Of a stretch of DNA of 64,000 nucleotides, positions 46,152 through 54,875 are shown piece by piece. Position numbers and translations under genes: made by a program. Source of the DNA: Marinobacter sediminicola (GTDB lineage: Bacteria; Pseudomonadota; Gammaproteobacteria; Pseudomonadales; Oleiphilaceae); the NCBI RefSeq assembly GCF_031157525.1, contig NZ_JAVIXR010000005.1, forward strand, positions 124,001 to 188,000, in the 5' to 3' direction. Position 1 is the first letter of the stretch. The number at the start of each line of letters is the position of its first letter. The notes under the pieces were generated by a model, which saw only the letters and a list, made by a program, of their open reading frames with translations, was not told the origin of the DNA and ran no database searches.

Positions 46152-48125
46152 ATGGCAGTTTTTTCCACAGTCGCACAACCGAAACACTTTCGCCGCAGTG
46201 CTCTTTGGTTGGCTCTTGTATCCAGCCCTGTTGTGTATGCTGAACCCGTTGCCCTGGATACGATTCAGGTAACAGCCGATCGCGAGGCAGAGTCCGACGC
46301 AGACTCAGTGGTGGACGCTAAAAGTATTGAGCGTTTTCTCTCTGCCGACCTGGAAGATATCTTTGCTGGCGAGCCGGAAGTGAGTGTAGGCAGCTCTGTA
46401 GGCGTCGCCCAGAAAGTCTACGTTCGCGGTTTGGAAGATCCACTACTGAACGTGAGTGTGGATGGTGCCACTCAAGCAGGCGTGCTGTTTCACCATACCG
46501 GCAGAATCGCGGTTGATCCGGACCTGCTGAAGCGAGTGGAAGTGGATACCGGTGCCGGGAAAGCCACGGCAGGTGCCGGTGCTCTGGGTGGTGCGATCCG
46601 CTTTATTACCAAAGATCCGGAAGATCTCCTGCGTGAAGGTGAGGATGTCGGTGCTTTGGTCAAACTGGGTTCCTTCTCCAACACCAAAGGCTACAGCGCC
46701 AGCACCACAATATTTGGACGCCTTAACGATCAGTGGAGCACGCTGGTATCCGTAAATCAGAGCGATCATGAGCGTTATGAAGACGGTAACGGTGACGAAG
46801 TGCTCGGCACCGATGCCCGCCAACAAGTTGGTATGGCGAAACTGGTGGGGCACTTCGCCAATGGCCAGACACTGCGCCTGAGCCACGAAATACGCAATGA
46901 TGAGGGTGAGCGCCCGCAGCGCCCCCAGTGGGTGGTCAGCAGCTTCAATAAACTCTACGACCTTGATGGCCGCCGGGATACGACCACTCTTAACTACGGT
47001 GTGGCGCCGGAAGGCAATCCCTGGCTGGACGCCGAGTTCACCTTGTATCAAACGGAATCAGAAGTAGAACAGAATGTAGAAGATCGCTGGGGGCGCTATT
47101 TCGGCTTCAGTCGCAGCATCGGTGGTGACGTGCGTAACACCAGTCGGCTGGGTGAGCACAGTGTGACCTACGGTGTCGATTACCGGGAAGACAAAGTGAA
47201 TGCCGGTTATGCCGCTGACAAGCGAGCGGAAGAAGAAAGCGGCGATGTTCTCGGTATTTATCTACAAGCCGATGTGTGGCTCACCCAGCAGCTCCTGTTA
47301 AGTACCGGTGCTCGCTACGACGATTACAGTTTGCGTGACAATAACGATCAGACATTCAGCGAAGACGCTGTCAGTCCGAACGCAAGCCTGGCCTGGCATG
47401 CACTGGAAGGCCTGACCCTGAAAGCAGGATACGCCGAAGCCTTCCGTGGGCCCATGCCACACGATGCGTTCAAATTTGAAGGGGCGCAGAACGATCCGGA
47501 TCTGAAAGGCGAAAAAGCCAAAAACACGGAAGTCGGTTTTGACTACGTGTATGAGAACTTCACTTTGTCCGCCGAGGTGTATCGCTCTGAAGTGAAAGAC
47601 GCCATTGCAGATACTCTATTTGGCCCCGCGATATACCAGAACATTGGCGATCTGGAATCTGATGGCTATCGCATTGCAACCGGCTACCAGTGGAATGCCT
47701 TGAGTGCCGGCTTGAGCTTTCACAGCAATGACGCCGAAGTCGACGGCCAGCCTTTGACCGTGTACGAGCATAACCTGCTGGGCAACACCATCGGTGATAC
47801 CTGGGTCGCTGACCTGACCTACCTCTGGAGCCATAACCTGGAATTTGGGTGGCAGGGCCAATTTGTGCAGGGAATCGACGACCTTGAAACCACTGTGGGC
47901 ACGATCGATAAGCCAGGTTACGGGGTGCACGACCTGTTCGTGAACTGGCTGCCAACGGGTAATGAAGATCTGCGTCTGACTCTGGCGGTGAAGAATGTTG
48001 GCGACAAGCAATACCTCGACCATGCCAGTAATGCCGATTATCAGGGCATAGCAGGATACGAAGGTGTTGTGGGTATGCCCGCACCCGGTCGGGATATTCG
48101 CCTTGGTTTGGCCATGCGCTTTTGA
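46152..48125 (+). CDS. TonB-dependent siderophore receptor
   Basis: 657 residues. Signal peptide to about residue 28 (VSSPVVYA), a TonB box near DTIQVTAD, plug domain with YVRGLEDPLLNVSVDGA and VEVDTGAGKATAGAGALGGAIRF, then a 22-strand-type barrel ending in an aromatic residue (LGLAMRF). ATG at 46152 is chosen over TTG at 46143 because GGAG lies 10 bases upstream. Imports a ferric siderophore, presumably petrobactin given the neighbouring biosynthetic operon; receptor specificity is inferred from location. Overlaps or abuts the binding-protein gene. Confidence 0.92.
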   Translation: MAVFSTVAQPKHFRRSALWLALVSSPVVYAEPVALDTIQVTADREAESDADSVVDAKSIERFLSADLEDIFAGEPEVSVGSSVGVAQKVYVRGLEDPLLNVSVDGATQAGVLFHHTGRIAVDPDLLKRVEVDTGAGKATAGAGALGGAIRFITKDPEDLLREGEDVGALVKLGSFSNTKGYSASTTIFGRLNDQWSTLVSVNQSDHERYEDGNGDEVLGTDARQQVGMAKLVGHFANGQTLRLSHEIRNDEGERPQRPQWVVSSFNKLYDLDGRRDTTTLNYGVAPEGNPWLDAEFTLYQTESEVEQNVEDRWGRYFGFSRSIGGDVRNTSRLGEHSVTYGVDYREDKVNAGYAADKRAEEESGDVLGIYLQADVWLTQQLLLSTGARYDDYSLRDNNDQTFSEDAVSPNASLAWHALEGLTLKAGYAEAFRGPMPHDAFKFEGAQNDPDLKGEKAKNTEVGFDYVYENFTLSAEVYRSEVKDAIADTLFGPAIYQNIGDLESDGYRIATGYQWNALSAGLSFHSNDAEVDGQPLTVYEHNLLGNTIGDTWVADLTYLWSHNLEFGWQGQFVQGIDDLETTVGTIDKPGYGVHDLFVNWLPTGNEDLRLTLAVKNVGDKQYLDHASNADYQGIAGYEGVVGMPAPGRDIRLGLAMRF

Positions 48126-48133
48126 GGCCGATG

Positions 48134-49282
48134 ATGTTACGCATTCGATGCATAGCCGCCCTGGTGGGCGGCCTTTTCTGTTTGTGGGCTGACCTCTCTC
48201 TGGCTGCCCGCACGGTCACTGATTTAGCAGGCCGTTCGGTTGAGTTGCCAAGTGAGGTGAACCGGATCGTGCTGGGTGAAAGCCGCTATATCCCGGCGCT
48301 TGCCATACTGGACGGAGACGCGCTACCCGACCGCTTGGCCGGCATGCTGCCGGATTTCGAGATGACCGATCCGGGCGGTTACGCCCAGTATCTGAAAGCC
48401 TTCCCCGGACTGGCGGATGTGCCCCGGGTAGGGCACGCCTCAGCCGACAGTTTCAGCCTGGAAAGCGTGCTTGGTCTGGGTGCCGATCTGGCTATCTTCA
48501 GCCTGGAGGGACACGGCCCTGGGGCTCGGAACAAGATGCTGATCGATCAGCTGCAGCGTGCCGGTGTTTCTGTGGTATTCATCGACTTTCGCCAGAACCC
48601 GCTGGTGAACACGCCAAAAAGCATGGCGCTTCTGGGTGAGGTGCTCGGGCGACAGGAGGAAGCGCAAACATTCAACCGGTTTTACCAGCGGGAACTGGCA
48701 AAGGTGACCGATGTGGTTGTGCAGATTCCCGAAACTGATTGGCCGAGGGTCTTCCTCCATAGCCGTTTGGGACTGCACGACAGCTGCTGTGAAACCATGG
48801 TGGAAGGCATGATGGGGCATTTTCTCAAGGCCGCGGGCGCGCGCAACGTGGCGGAAGGGAAGGTGCCGGGTGTGAGCGGGGTGCTGAACCTGGAATACCT
48901 GATCAGCAACCCGCCGGACTACTATGTGGCGACCGCTATCGGCTCCCGCAAATACACCACCTCGGAATCCGACTACAGCTACGTGATGCTGGGCGCTGGT
49001 ATCGATACGGCGACAGCCCGGGCTTCACTGGCACAAGCCACTGATCGACCCGGACTGCGAGCGGTAGAACCCATCCGCGAAGGCAGGGCCATGGCCATTT
49101 GGCACCACTTTTATAACACCCCCATGAACGTCGTCGCAGTGCAGGCACTGGCCCGCTGGTTTCACCCGGAAGCCTTTTCGGAACTGGATCCGGAGGCCAC
49201 ACTGGCGGAATTCTACCAGCGCTTTCAGCCGATCGAACTGGGTGGTATCTACTGGGTTCGCGCCCGGGAGCCAGCTGAATGA
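48134..49282 (+). CDS. Siderophore ABC transporter periplasmic-binding protein
   Basis: 382 residues from the ATG at 48134; ATG at 48131 or a TTG at 48122 overlapping the receptor stop are alternatives, and GAGG six bases upstream favours 48134. Signal peptide with a hydrophobic core ALVGGLFCLWADLSLA. The mature part (TVTDLAGRSVELPSEVNRIV, LESVLGLGADLAIFS, VSVVFIDFRQNPLVNTPKSM) is the FepB/BtuF fold. An unusual pair of adjacent cysteines (DSCCETM) occurs in the middle. Followed by permease and ATPase with overlapping starts, so it hands iron-siderophore to them. Confidence 0.88.
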   Translation: MLRIRCIAALVGGLFCLWADLSLAARTVTDLAGRSVELPSEVNRIVLGESRYIPALAILDGDALPDRLAGMLPDFEMTDPGGYAQYLKAFPGLADVPRVGHASADSFSLESVLGLGADLAIFSLEGHGPGARNKMLIDQLQRAGVSVVFIDFRQNPLVNTPKSMALLGEVLGRQEEAQTFNRFYQRELAKVTDVVVQIPETDWPRVFLHSRLGLHDSCCETMVEGMMGHFLKAAGARNVAEGKVPGVSGVLNLEYLISNPPDYYVATAIGSRKYTTSESDYSYVMLGAGIDTATARASLAQATDRPGLRAVEPIREGRAMAIWHHFYNTPMNVVAVQALARWFHPEAFSELDPEATLAEFYQRFQPIELGGIYWVRAREPAE

Positions 49283-50373
49283 GTTCAGTGTCTCCGGCGC
49301 AAATGACTAAATTGGGCGACTCTGCCCCTCGCACAACACTGGCAAGCGAATACCGGCGTTTTGTCTTGCGCCGTGTTGTGTGTCTGGTGGCTTTGGCAGT
49401 GGTGGCGGTGGTGGCCTTGCTGGTGGACATAGCCAGTGGGCCCTCCATGCTGGGCTTGGCCGATGTGGTTCATGGTTTGTTGAACCCTGAAAGCATCGAC
49501 GCCGGTACCCGCGTCATCATTGAGGACATTCGTTTGCCTTATGCCTTGATGGCCGTGGTGGTAGGGGCTTGTTTAGGCCTCGCGGGGGCAGAGATGCAAA
49601 CGGTGTTGAACAACCCGCTTGCCAGCCCCTTTACCCTGGGTGTGGGGGCGGCGGCTACGCTTGGTGCGTCGCTGGTGATCGCCTTCAATCTTTCCTTTCT
49701 TGGGCTGGCGGCCCATATTTTGTTGCCGTTGTCGGCATTTGTGTTTGCGGCCGTGGCATCGCTGTTGATTCTGATTCTGTCGCGCTCTCTGGGCGCCTCG
49801 GTGCATGCAGTAGTGTTGTTCGGCATTGCTCTGCTGTTTGGTATTAACGCCGTGGTGGGGTTGATCCAGTTTGTTGCAGATGCCGAATCAGTGCAGCAAA
49901 TTGTGTTCTGGACCATGGGCAGTCTGGCCCGGGCGAGTCTGGATAAAGTACTGATTGTGGCGTTGGTGCTGGCAATCTGTTTGCCCTTTTCATTGCGTAA
50001 TGCCTGGGCCATGACTTTGTTGCGCAGCGGTGAAGAACAGGCCCGGAGCCTGGGTATTCGCGTTGAGCGGCTGCGCCTGACGGTGTTGATGCGCGTCAGC
50101 CTGCTCACTGCGGCAGCCATGTGTTTTGTGGGGGAAATAGGGTTTATTGGCTTGGTGGCGCCCCATATTGCCCGCCTGATGCTGGGCGAAGACCATCGGT
50201 TTTTGCTCCCGGGCAGTGCCCTTGCCGGTGCGGTGCTGCTGTCGCTGTCATCCATTGCCAGTAAATTGCTGGTGCCGGGCGTAGTGTTGCCGGTGGGCAT
50301 TGTCACCGCATTGGTGGGGATTCCGCTGTTTATCCTGCTGATCATTGGCCGCAGCCGGAGGGTCGCCTTGTGA
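49279..50373 (+). CDS. Iron-siderophore ABC transporter permease, FecCD family
   Basis: 364 residues with about nine to ten membrane segments and the family hallmark RLPYALMAVVVGACLGLAGAEMQTVLNNPLASPFTLGV near the N-terminus; the coupling region ARSLGIRVERLRL and GEIGFIGLVAPHIARLMLG also match. ATG at 49279 overlaps the upstream stop (ATGA). As only one permease gene is present, it is likely to act as a homodimer. Confidence 0.93.
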   Translation: MSSVSPAQMTKLGDSAPRTTLASEYRRFVLRRVVCLVALAVVAVVALLVDIASGPSMLGLADVVHGLLNPESIDAGTRVIIEDIRLPYALMAVVVGACLGLAGAEMQTVLNNPLASPFTLGVGAAATLGASLVIAFNLSFLGLAAHILLPLSAFVFAAVASLLILILSRSLGASVHAVVLFGIALLFGINAVVGLIQFVADAESVQQIVFWTMGSLARASLDKVLIVALVLAICLPFSLRNAWAMTLLRSGEEQARSLGIRVERLRLTVLMRVSLLTAAAMCFVGEIGFIGLVAPHIARLMLGEDHRFLLPGSALAGAVLLSLSSIASKLLVPGVVLPVGIVTALVGIPLFILLIIGRSRRVAL

Positions 50374-51155
50374 CCCTGAAGCTGAAGTCCGTTACCGCAG
50401 GCTATCGAAATCACGCTGTATTCAGCAACCTGTCACTGCCGGAAATACCTGCGGGTGCATTGGTGGCCGTGATTGGGCCGAATGCGGTGGGTAAGTCGAC
50501 ATTGCTGAAGTCCATCGCGGGTTTACTGCCCATCTCCGGCACCATGACCTTCGCCGGGGAAAATCTGGCGGGGCTCACATCCCATCAGCGTACCCGCCGT
50601 GTTGGCTATCTGCCTCAGCCGTTGCCGCAAGCTATCCCGCTGGTGGCCTACGAAACCGTGTTCAGTGCCTGCCGCTCGGCCCGGGGCGACTGGTCCCGCG
50701 AAGAGACCGAACAGGCCATCGAAGAGGTGTTCGACACGCTGGGCATTCGCCAGCTCGCCCTGCGGCGGCTATCGGAAATGTCGGGAGGTCAGCGGCAAAT
50801 GGTGGGCTTGGCGCAGGTATTGGTGCGCCAGACGCCTTTGATGCTTTTGGATGAGCCCACCAGTGCGCTGGACCTGCACTGGCAACTGAACGTGCTCAAC
50901 GCCGTGCGCGATGCCACCAATCAAGAACGATCTGTGGCGTTGGTGGCGTGCCACGACCTTAACCTGGCGTTGCGTTATTGCGACCAGGTGTTGGTGTTAT
51001 CGCCCGGCGGTCAGGCCGAACTCGGCACGCCGGAACAAGTGTTAACGCCGGATTTACTGGCCCGCACTTACGGCATTGAAGCCCGTATTGAACGCTGTTC
51101 GCAAGGCCAACCCATTGTGCTGGCGGACCGCCCCTTGCCCGCCGGTGTTCGCTGA
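50370..51155 (+). CDS. Iron-siderophore ABC transporter ATP-binding protein
   Basis: 261 residues. Walker A IGPNAVGKSTLLKSIAGLL, Q-loop region VGYLPQPLPQ, signature LSEMSGGQRQMVGLAQVLV, Walker B LMLLDEPTSALD, His in VACHDLNLAL. Typical FepC/BtuD-type ATPase. GTG start overlaps the permease stop (GTGA) with CCGGAGG upstream. Last core gene of the uptake operon before the DUF2218 gene. Confidence 0.94.
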   Translation: MTLKLKSVTAGYRNHAVFSNLSLPEIPAGALVAVIGPNAVGKSTLLKSIAGLLPISGTMTFAGENLAGLTSHQRTRRVGYLPQPLPQAIPLVAYETVFSACRSARGDWSREETEQAIEEVFDTLGIRQLALRRLSEMSGGQRQMVGLAQVLVRQTPLMLLDEPTSALDLHWQLNVLNAVRDATNQERSVALVACHDLNLALRYCDQVLVLSPGGQAELGTPEQVLTPDLLARTYGIEARIERCSQGQPIVLADRPLPAGVR

Positions 51156-51171
51156 ATCCAAGGAGATTGTT

Positions 51172-51462
51172 ATGCCGTTTATGAACGCTCAAGTATCCAC
51201 TGCAAACCCCAGCCGTTTGATTAACCGCTTGTGCAAACATTTCAGCCACAAGATTGAAGCCGAGTGGACGGAAACCAACGGCTTACTTACCTTCTCCATC
51301 GGAGAGTGCCGGTTGAGCACTCTGAACGGAGCGCTGGCGCTGGAATGCCAGTCACCCACGGTGGAAGAACTGGAAGAGCTGGGGCAGGTGGTGGCGTCCC
51401 ACCTCATCCGCTTTGCTGGCGATGAGGTGGCCGAGGTTCAGTGGAACCCCGCGACTGCCTGA
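51172..51462 (+). CDS. DUF2218-family protein
   Basis: 96 residues from the ATG at 51172, with AAGGAG six bases upstream. The middle (HFSHKIEAEWTETNGLLTFSIGECRLS) and tail (VASHLIRFAGDEVAEVQWNPA) fit DUF2218, small proteins frequently encoded near siderophore uptake genes; no catalytic function is known. Starts 16 bases after the ATPase gene and overlaps the 3' end of the convergent asbF by 25 bases. Confidence 0.82.
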   Translation: MPFMNAQVSTANPSRLINRLCKHFSHKIEAEWTETNGLLTFSIGECRLSTLNGALALECQSPTVEELEELGQVVASHLIRFAGDEVAEVQWNPATA

Positions 51463-52304
51463 TGCTGAGTGCATTGCTCTGCCAGCACCTTGCGTAGCTG
51501 GCGGAGATCGCTGTTCAGTACCCGGTAGCTGTCTGCCCCGAACCATTCCAAAGACACGTCTAAGTCGATGCCTTCCGATTGCCAAGCCCCCAGCTCCGCC
51601 AGTATGGGGCGGTAGTCACACGCTCCCTCCAAGACCGGCACCATGCCCTCACGCGTACCCGCCGGCGAATACACGTTGGCCGGGGCAAACACGCCAAGCT
51701 GGCTGTGTTGTTGAATGTTCTTGAAGTGACAGTGGTGTACCCAGGGCGCCAGCTGCTTTAGCGCGGCCAGCGGGTTGGCACCGGATTCCCAAACGTGCAG
51801 AACGTCAAAATTGATCCCTAACGCCGGGTGATCGATGTCGCTTAACAGTTCGAGGGTGGAGCCCACGGTGTCGGCCAAGGTGCCCGGGTGAGTTTCCAGC
51901 ATCAAAGAAAGACCTTCTTCAGCCACGTACTGGGTCAGCGTTTGCAGCCGCCGGGTCATAGCCTGGCGCTGGCTGGGCGAAACCTCGTCACTGCCCAAGG
52001 GCCCGGCAAAGGTGCGCACCTTGTTTGCGTGCCAGCGCTTTGCCAGTTGACAGGCCTCCCGGGTTTTACGAAGTGCTTCGGCTTCGCTGCCATCCAGCGG
52101 CAGATAATCGCTGACCATCGGAATGCGCAGCCCCTGGCGTTCTATCCAATGGCCGTCCAAAGCGGGTTGCCGGTCCAGATGGCGCGCGTGCACGGCCCAG
52201 AGTTCAATGCCGTCGAAGTCGTTGCGTTTGGCCCAGTCGGCCAGCTCCGGTAACGACACCAGATGGTGCCGGAACGAGATGGTACACAGGTGAAAACGGA
52301 TCAT
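51438..52304 (-). CDS. asbF: 3-dehydroshikimate dehydratase AsbF, petrobactin biosynthesis
   Basis: 288 residues. Converts 3-dehydroshikimate into 3,4-dihydroxybenzoate, the catechol of petrobactin. Beginning RFHLCTISFRHHLVSLPEL is nearly the Bacillus AsbF start, and the TIM-barrel ligands are in place: Glu137 and His139 in MLETHP, Asp167 and His170 in NFDVLHVWESGANP, His193 in CHFKN and Glu253 in SLEWFG. ATG at 52304 has GGAGGT seven bases upstream; a GTG one codon earlier overlaps the asbE stop. Last gene of the asb operon. Confidence 0.93.
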   Translation of the reverse strand: MIRFHLCTISFRHHLVSLPELADWAKRNDFDGIELWAVHARHLDRQPALDGHWIERQGLRIPMVSDYLPLDGSEAEALRKTREACQLAKRWHANKVRTFAGPLGSDEVSPSQRQAMTRRLQTLTQYVAEEGLSLMLETHPGTLADTVGSTLELLSDIDHPALGINFDVLHVWESGANPLAALKQLAPWVHHCHFKNIQQHSQLGVFAPANVYSPAGTREGMVPVLEGACDYRPILAELGAWQSEGIDLDVSLEWFGADSYRVLNSDLRQLRKVLAEQCTQHQAVAGFH

Positions 52305-53317
52305 CACAGCACCTCCAGATGGGCGTGTTCGGTATCGGTTCGTGGCACACCGATGTTGCGGTAACGCTGCCAGTCATCGAACAATCCCAGCAGGCTGGCT
52401 TTGATGGCGAACTCCCGCTCATCCTGTTCATTAAACAGTTGCTCAACACTGGCCAGCAGGTCGTTATTGCCGGACATCACCAGCTTCAAGGCGCGGAATT
52501 GGATCTGCGTGTAGGTTTTCACGAGCCGTTCGATATCTTCACAGATCGATTCAAACCAGGGCGCGCCTTCCGCTTGTTTGCCTTGGTCTTCGAGTAGCCA
52601 GGCGAAGGCGTGTTCATAGGCGTACTTGCGAATCGCCATCACCGGAATTTCCCGGAAGGCGTGGGGCAGGTTTGCCAGCGGTTGGCTGGCGTCTGGCCCG
52701 GTATGGGCACGAAGGATGCGCCGCAGGGCATCGGTGAACGGGTTGTGGTTGGTCTTCATGCATTGCGCGAAATAAGCGGCAACGGTTTCCGCCGGGGTGT
52801 GACGTATGGCCAGGCCATCAAAATAGAAGCCACCGGCGGCAGCCGGAGACCGCACTGACTCCAGAATCCGGGCTTTTGGCAATACCCCTTCCCAACGGAA
52901 GTCCGGGTCAGACATGAACCATTCATCGGGGTTGTCGGTGGTTTCCAGCATCACGTAGTGCGGAAACGGATTCTGGTGAAACTTGTTTTCCCGTTCGGGC
53001 AGCCGGTACAAGTCGAGCATCACCATCACCTGCCGATCCGAGGGCCGGTTTTCCACCAGCGACACCAGCGTTTGAATGTTGGTTTCTTTGTCGGCCTCAT
53101 GGTTGTACCAAGGCTCAATGCTGATGCCGTACAACAGCTTGTACCAATCTCGGAATTCGTTATGGCGGGTGTGGGGTGAGTGGTACGACAGCTCCATGGC
53201 ATCATTCACCGAAAAATCGGCATCCCAAACGCCGAAGTAAAACGGGCGGTGGTCTACCCCGGGCGTGCGTTTGATGATTTCGCACACGCAACTGACAAAA
53301 CAGTGCACCTTGATCAC
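52304..53317 (-). CDS. asbE: Petrobactin biosynthesis protein AsbE
   Basis: 337 residues, GTG start overlapping the asbD stop (GTGA) with AAGGAG upstream. It matches the AsbE/DUF6005 family by length, position between the carrier protein and AsbF, and sequence (VHCFVSCVCEIIKRTPGVDHRPFYFGVWDADFSV; AVAYFAQCMKTNHNPF). In the Bacillus pathway AsbE transfers the 3,4-dihydroxybenzoyl group from AsbD to spermidine-containing intermediates. The pair of cysteines in SCVCE is a visible candidate for catalysis; that is inference. Confidence 0.88.
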   Translation of the reverse strand: MIKVHCFVSCVCEIIKRTPGVDHRPFYFGVWDADFSVNDAMELSYHSPHTRHNEFRDWYKLLYGISIEPWYNHEADKETNIQTLVSLVENRPSDRQVMVMLDLYRLPERENKFHQNPFPHYVMLETTDNPDEWFMSDPDFRWEGVLPKARILESVRSPAAAGGFYFDGLAIRHTPAETVAAYFAQCMKTNHNPFTDALRRILRAHTGPDASQPLANLPHAFREIPVMAIRKYAYEHAFAWLLEDQGKQAEGAPWFESICEDIERLVKTYTQIQFRALKLVMSGNNDLLASVEQLFNEQDEREFAIKASLLGLFDDWQRYRNIGVPRTDTEHAHLEVL

Positions 53318-53577
53318 AGGGACGGCTCCTTGTGGTCGTTAGCAACCAGCAGTCCGGCCAGATCATCCACGCTTTCCAGTTGGTGGGTCAGTAAGGTTTC
53401 CTCCGGCAGGTTGAGGCCGTGTTCCAACTCAAGATGCACGATTAGCTGCAACAGCATGATGGAATCAATGGCCAAGTCGGCGTTTAGCCGGGCACTGCCC
53501 GTGAAGGCGGACAGTCGCGCGTTGGGCAGATGCTGCTGGAGAACGGCCTTGATGGCAGCGTGGCGGTTGGTGCTCAT
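53314..53577 (-). CDS. asbD: Aryl carrier protein AsbD
   Basis: 87 residues, an acyl-carrier fold with the phosphopantetheine Ser39 in LAIDSIMLLQLIVHLE. Carries 3,4-dihydroxybenzoate as a thioester for AsbE. Start overlaps the asbC stop (ATGA). Requires a phosphopantetheinyl transferase, not present in the window. Confidence 0.9.
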   Translation of the reverse strand: MSTNRHAAIKAVLQQHLPNARLSAFTGSARLNADLAIDSIMLLQLIVHLELEHGLNLPEETLLTHQLESVDDLAGLLVANDHKEPSL

Positions 53578-54875
53578 GCGGGCACCTCCTCAGCAACGGT
53601 ATTGGCGGGTGCTTCGCTCAGCAGCCGTCGGCTGACCTTGCCGTTAGGCAGGCGCGGAATGGTTTCGACCTGCTCGATGAAGGCGGGCACCTGATGAGGC
53701 GACAGGTGTTCACGGCTCCACTGTTTCAGCTGATCGATATCCAGTTCGGCATCGGCCACGAAACGCAGGCACACCCGCTCACCGGCAAAGCTGTCGGCTT
53801 GCTTATAGGCCACCGCTTCCCTTATGCCCGGATAGCTCAGGTATACGTCTTCCACCGCGCCGGGGTAAACGTTGATCCCCGCCACGTTAATGGTGTCGTC
53901 GGTGCGCGCCAGAAAGTGCAGTTGGCCGTGGGCGTCGAAATAGCCCAGATCCCGGGTATAAATCTGCTGGCCGCTGCCTTTGATGGTAATTAGCACCTCG
54001 TCGGGCTGCTTTGCGGAGGTGCCCGCAACCATAGAGACATGGGGCAGGGGCGTGCCCAGCAAGTCGGGCTCGGTCACGTTCGCCGTGAGCGCAACACAAC
54101 CGGCTTCCGAGCAACCGTATTGCTGGCACAGCCGTTTGCAGCGATCCCTGAGCTGATTCAATACCGGGGCAGGCAAAGGCGCGCCGGACAGCATCACGGT
54201 ATGCAGCGTCTCGCTGGGCGGCAGTATGCGGATCAATAAACTGACCAGTGTTGGGGAGGCGTAAAGCAGATGTTCCGGCACCGAGCGCAGCCGGGACAAA
54301 ATGAACCGGGGGTTCAGATTGGTCACCACATGCGGGGTGGCACCCCGTTCCAGTGCTGCTAATACGCCACAGATCAAACCGTAGGAATGGGTAACCGGGC
54401 AGGCCACCACCGGTGTGAGTGGCTGGGCTTCGGTGAAGTGGTCAACGTAGGCCGTAAGCTCTCGGTCAATATCCCGCCAGGAGCGGGTAATGGTCTTGGG
54501 TTTACCGGTGGTACCAGAGCTCAGCTGTATTAACTCGCCACCGTTGCTTTGGGTCGGATTCGTGGGAGCTTCTAGGGCCTCGGGAGTGGCATCGCGCAGG
54601 TTGTCCCCGAACAGGAAATGGCTACAGCCGGTGTCGATGGCCAACGCTTTTGCCGCTTGCCGGGGCGTGCCCGGATGAATGGGCAGCACGCTGGCGCCTA
54701 ACGGTTTCAGCCAAAGGCATAAGGCCAGCCAGTGGGCGGTGTCTTGCAGGCACACCGCCAAGCGGCAGTTGGTGGGGTCTTGAAACGGGCCGGAGTCAGC
54801 CAGTGGCGCCACAATACGGTCGCAATCGTCTTGGCTGTAAGGGGTGTTATCAACGTAAAACAAAGTGTTGGTCAC
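53574..54875 (-). CDS. asbC: 3,4-dihydroxybenzoate-AMP ligase AsbC
   Basis: 433 residues from the GTG at 54875, which overlaps the asbB stop exactly as other asb genes overlap (an in-frame ATG at 54953 adds unrelated sequence). Adenylate-forming motifs: LIQLSSGTTGKPKT, YGCSEAG, YTRDLGYFDAHGQLHFLARTDD and the C-terminal Lys in LPNGKVSRR. Activates 3,4-dihydroxybenzoate and loads it on AsbD. In its usual place in the operon. Confidence 0.92.
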   Translation of the reverse strand: MTNTLFYVDNTPYSQDDCDRIVAPLADSGPFQDPTNCRLAVCLQDTAHWLALCLWLKPLGASVLPIHPGTPRQAAKALAIDTGCSHFLFGDNLRDATPEALEAPTNPTQSNGGELIQLSSGTTGKPKTITRSWRDIDRELTAYVDHFTEAQPLTPVVACPVTHSYGLICGVLAALERGATPHVVTNLNPRFILSRLRSVPEHLLYASPTLVSLLIRILPPSETLHTVMLSGAPLPAPVLNQLRDRCKRLCQQYGCSEAGCVALTANVTEPDLLGTPLPHVSMVAGTSAKQPDEVLITIKGSGQQIYTRDLGYFDAHGQLHFLARTDDTINVAGINVYPGAVEDVYLSYPGIREAVAYKQADSFAGERVCLRFVADAELDIDQLKQWSREHLSPHQVPAFIEQVETIPRLPNGKVSRRLLSEAPANTVAEEVPA

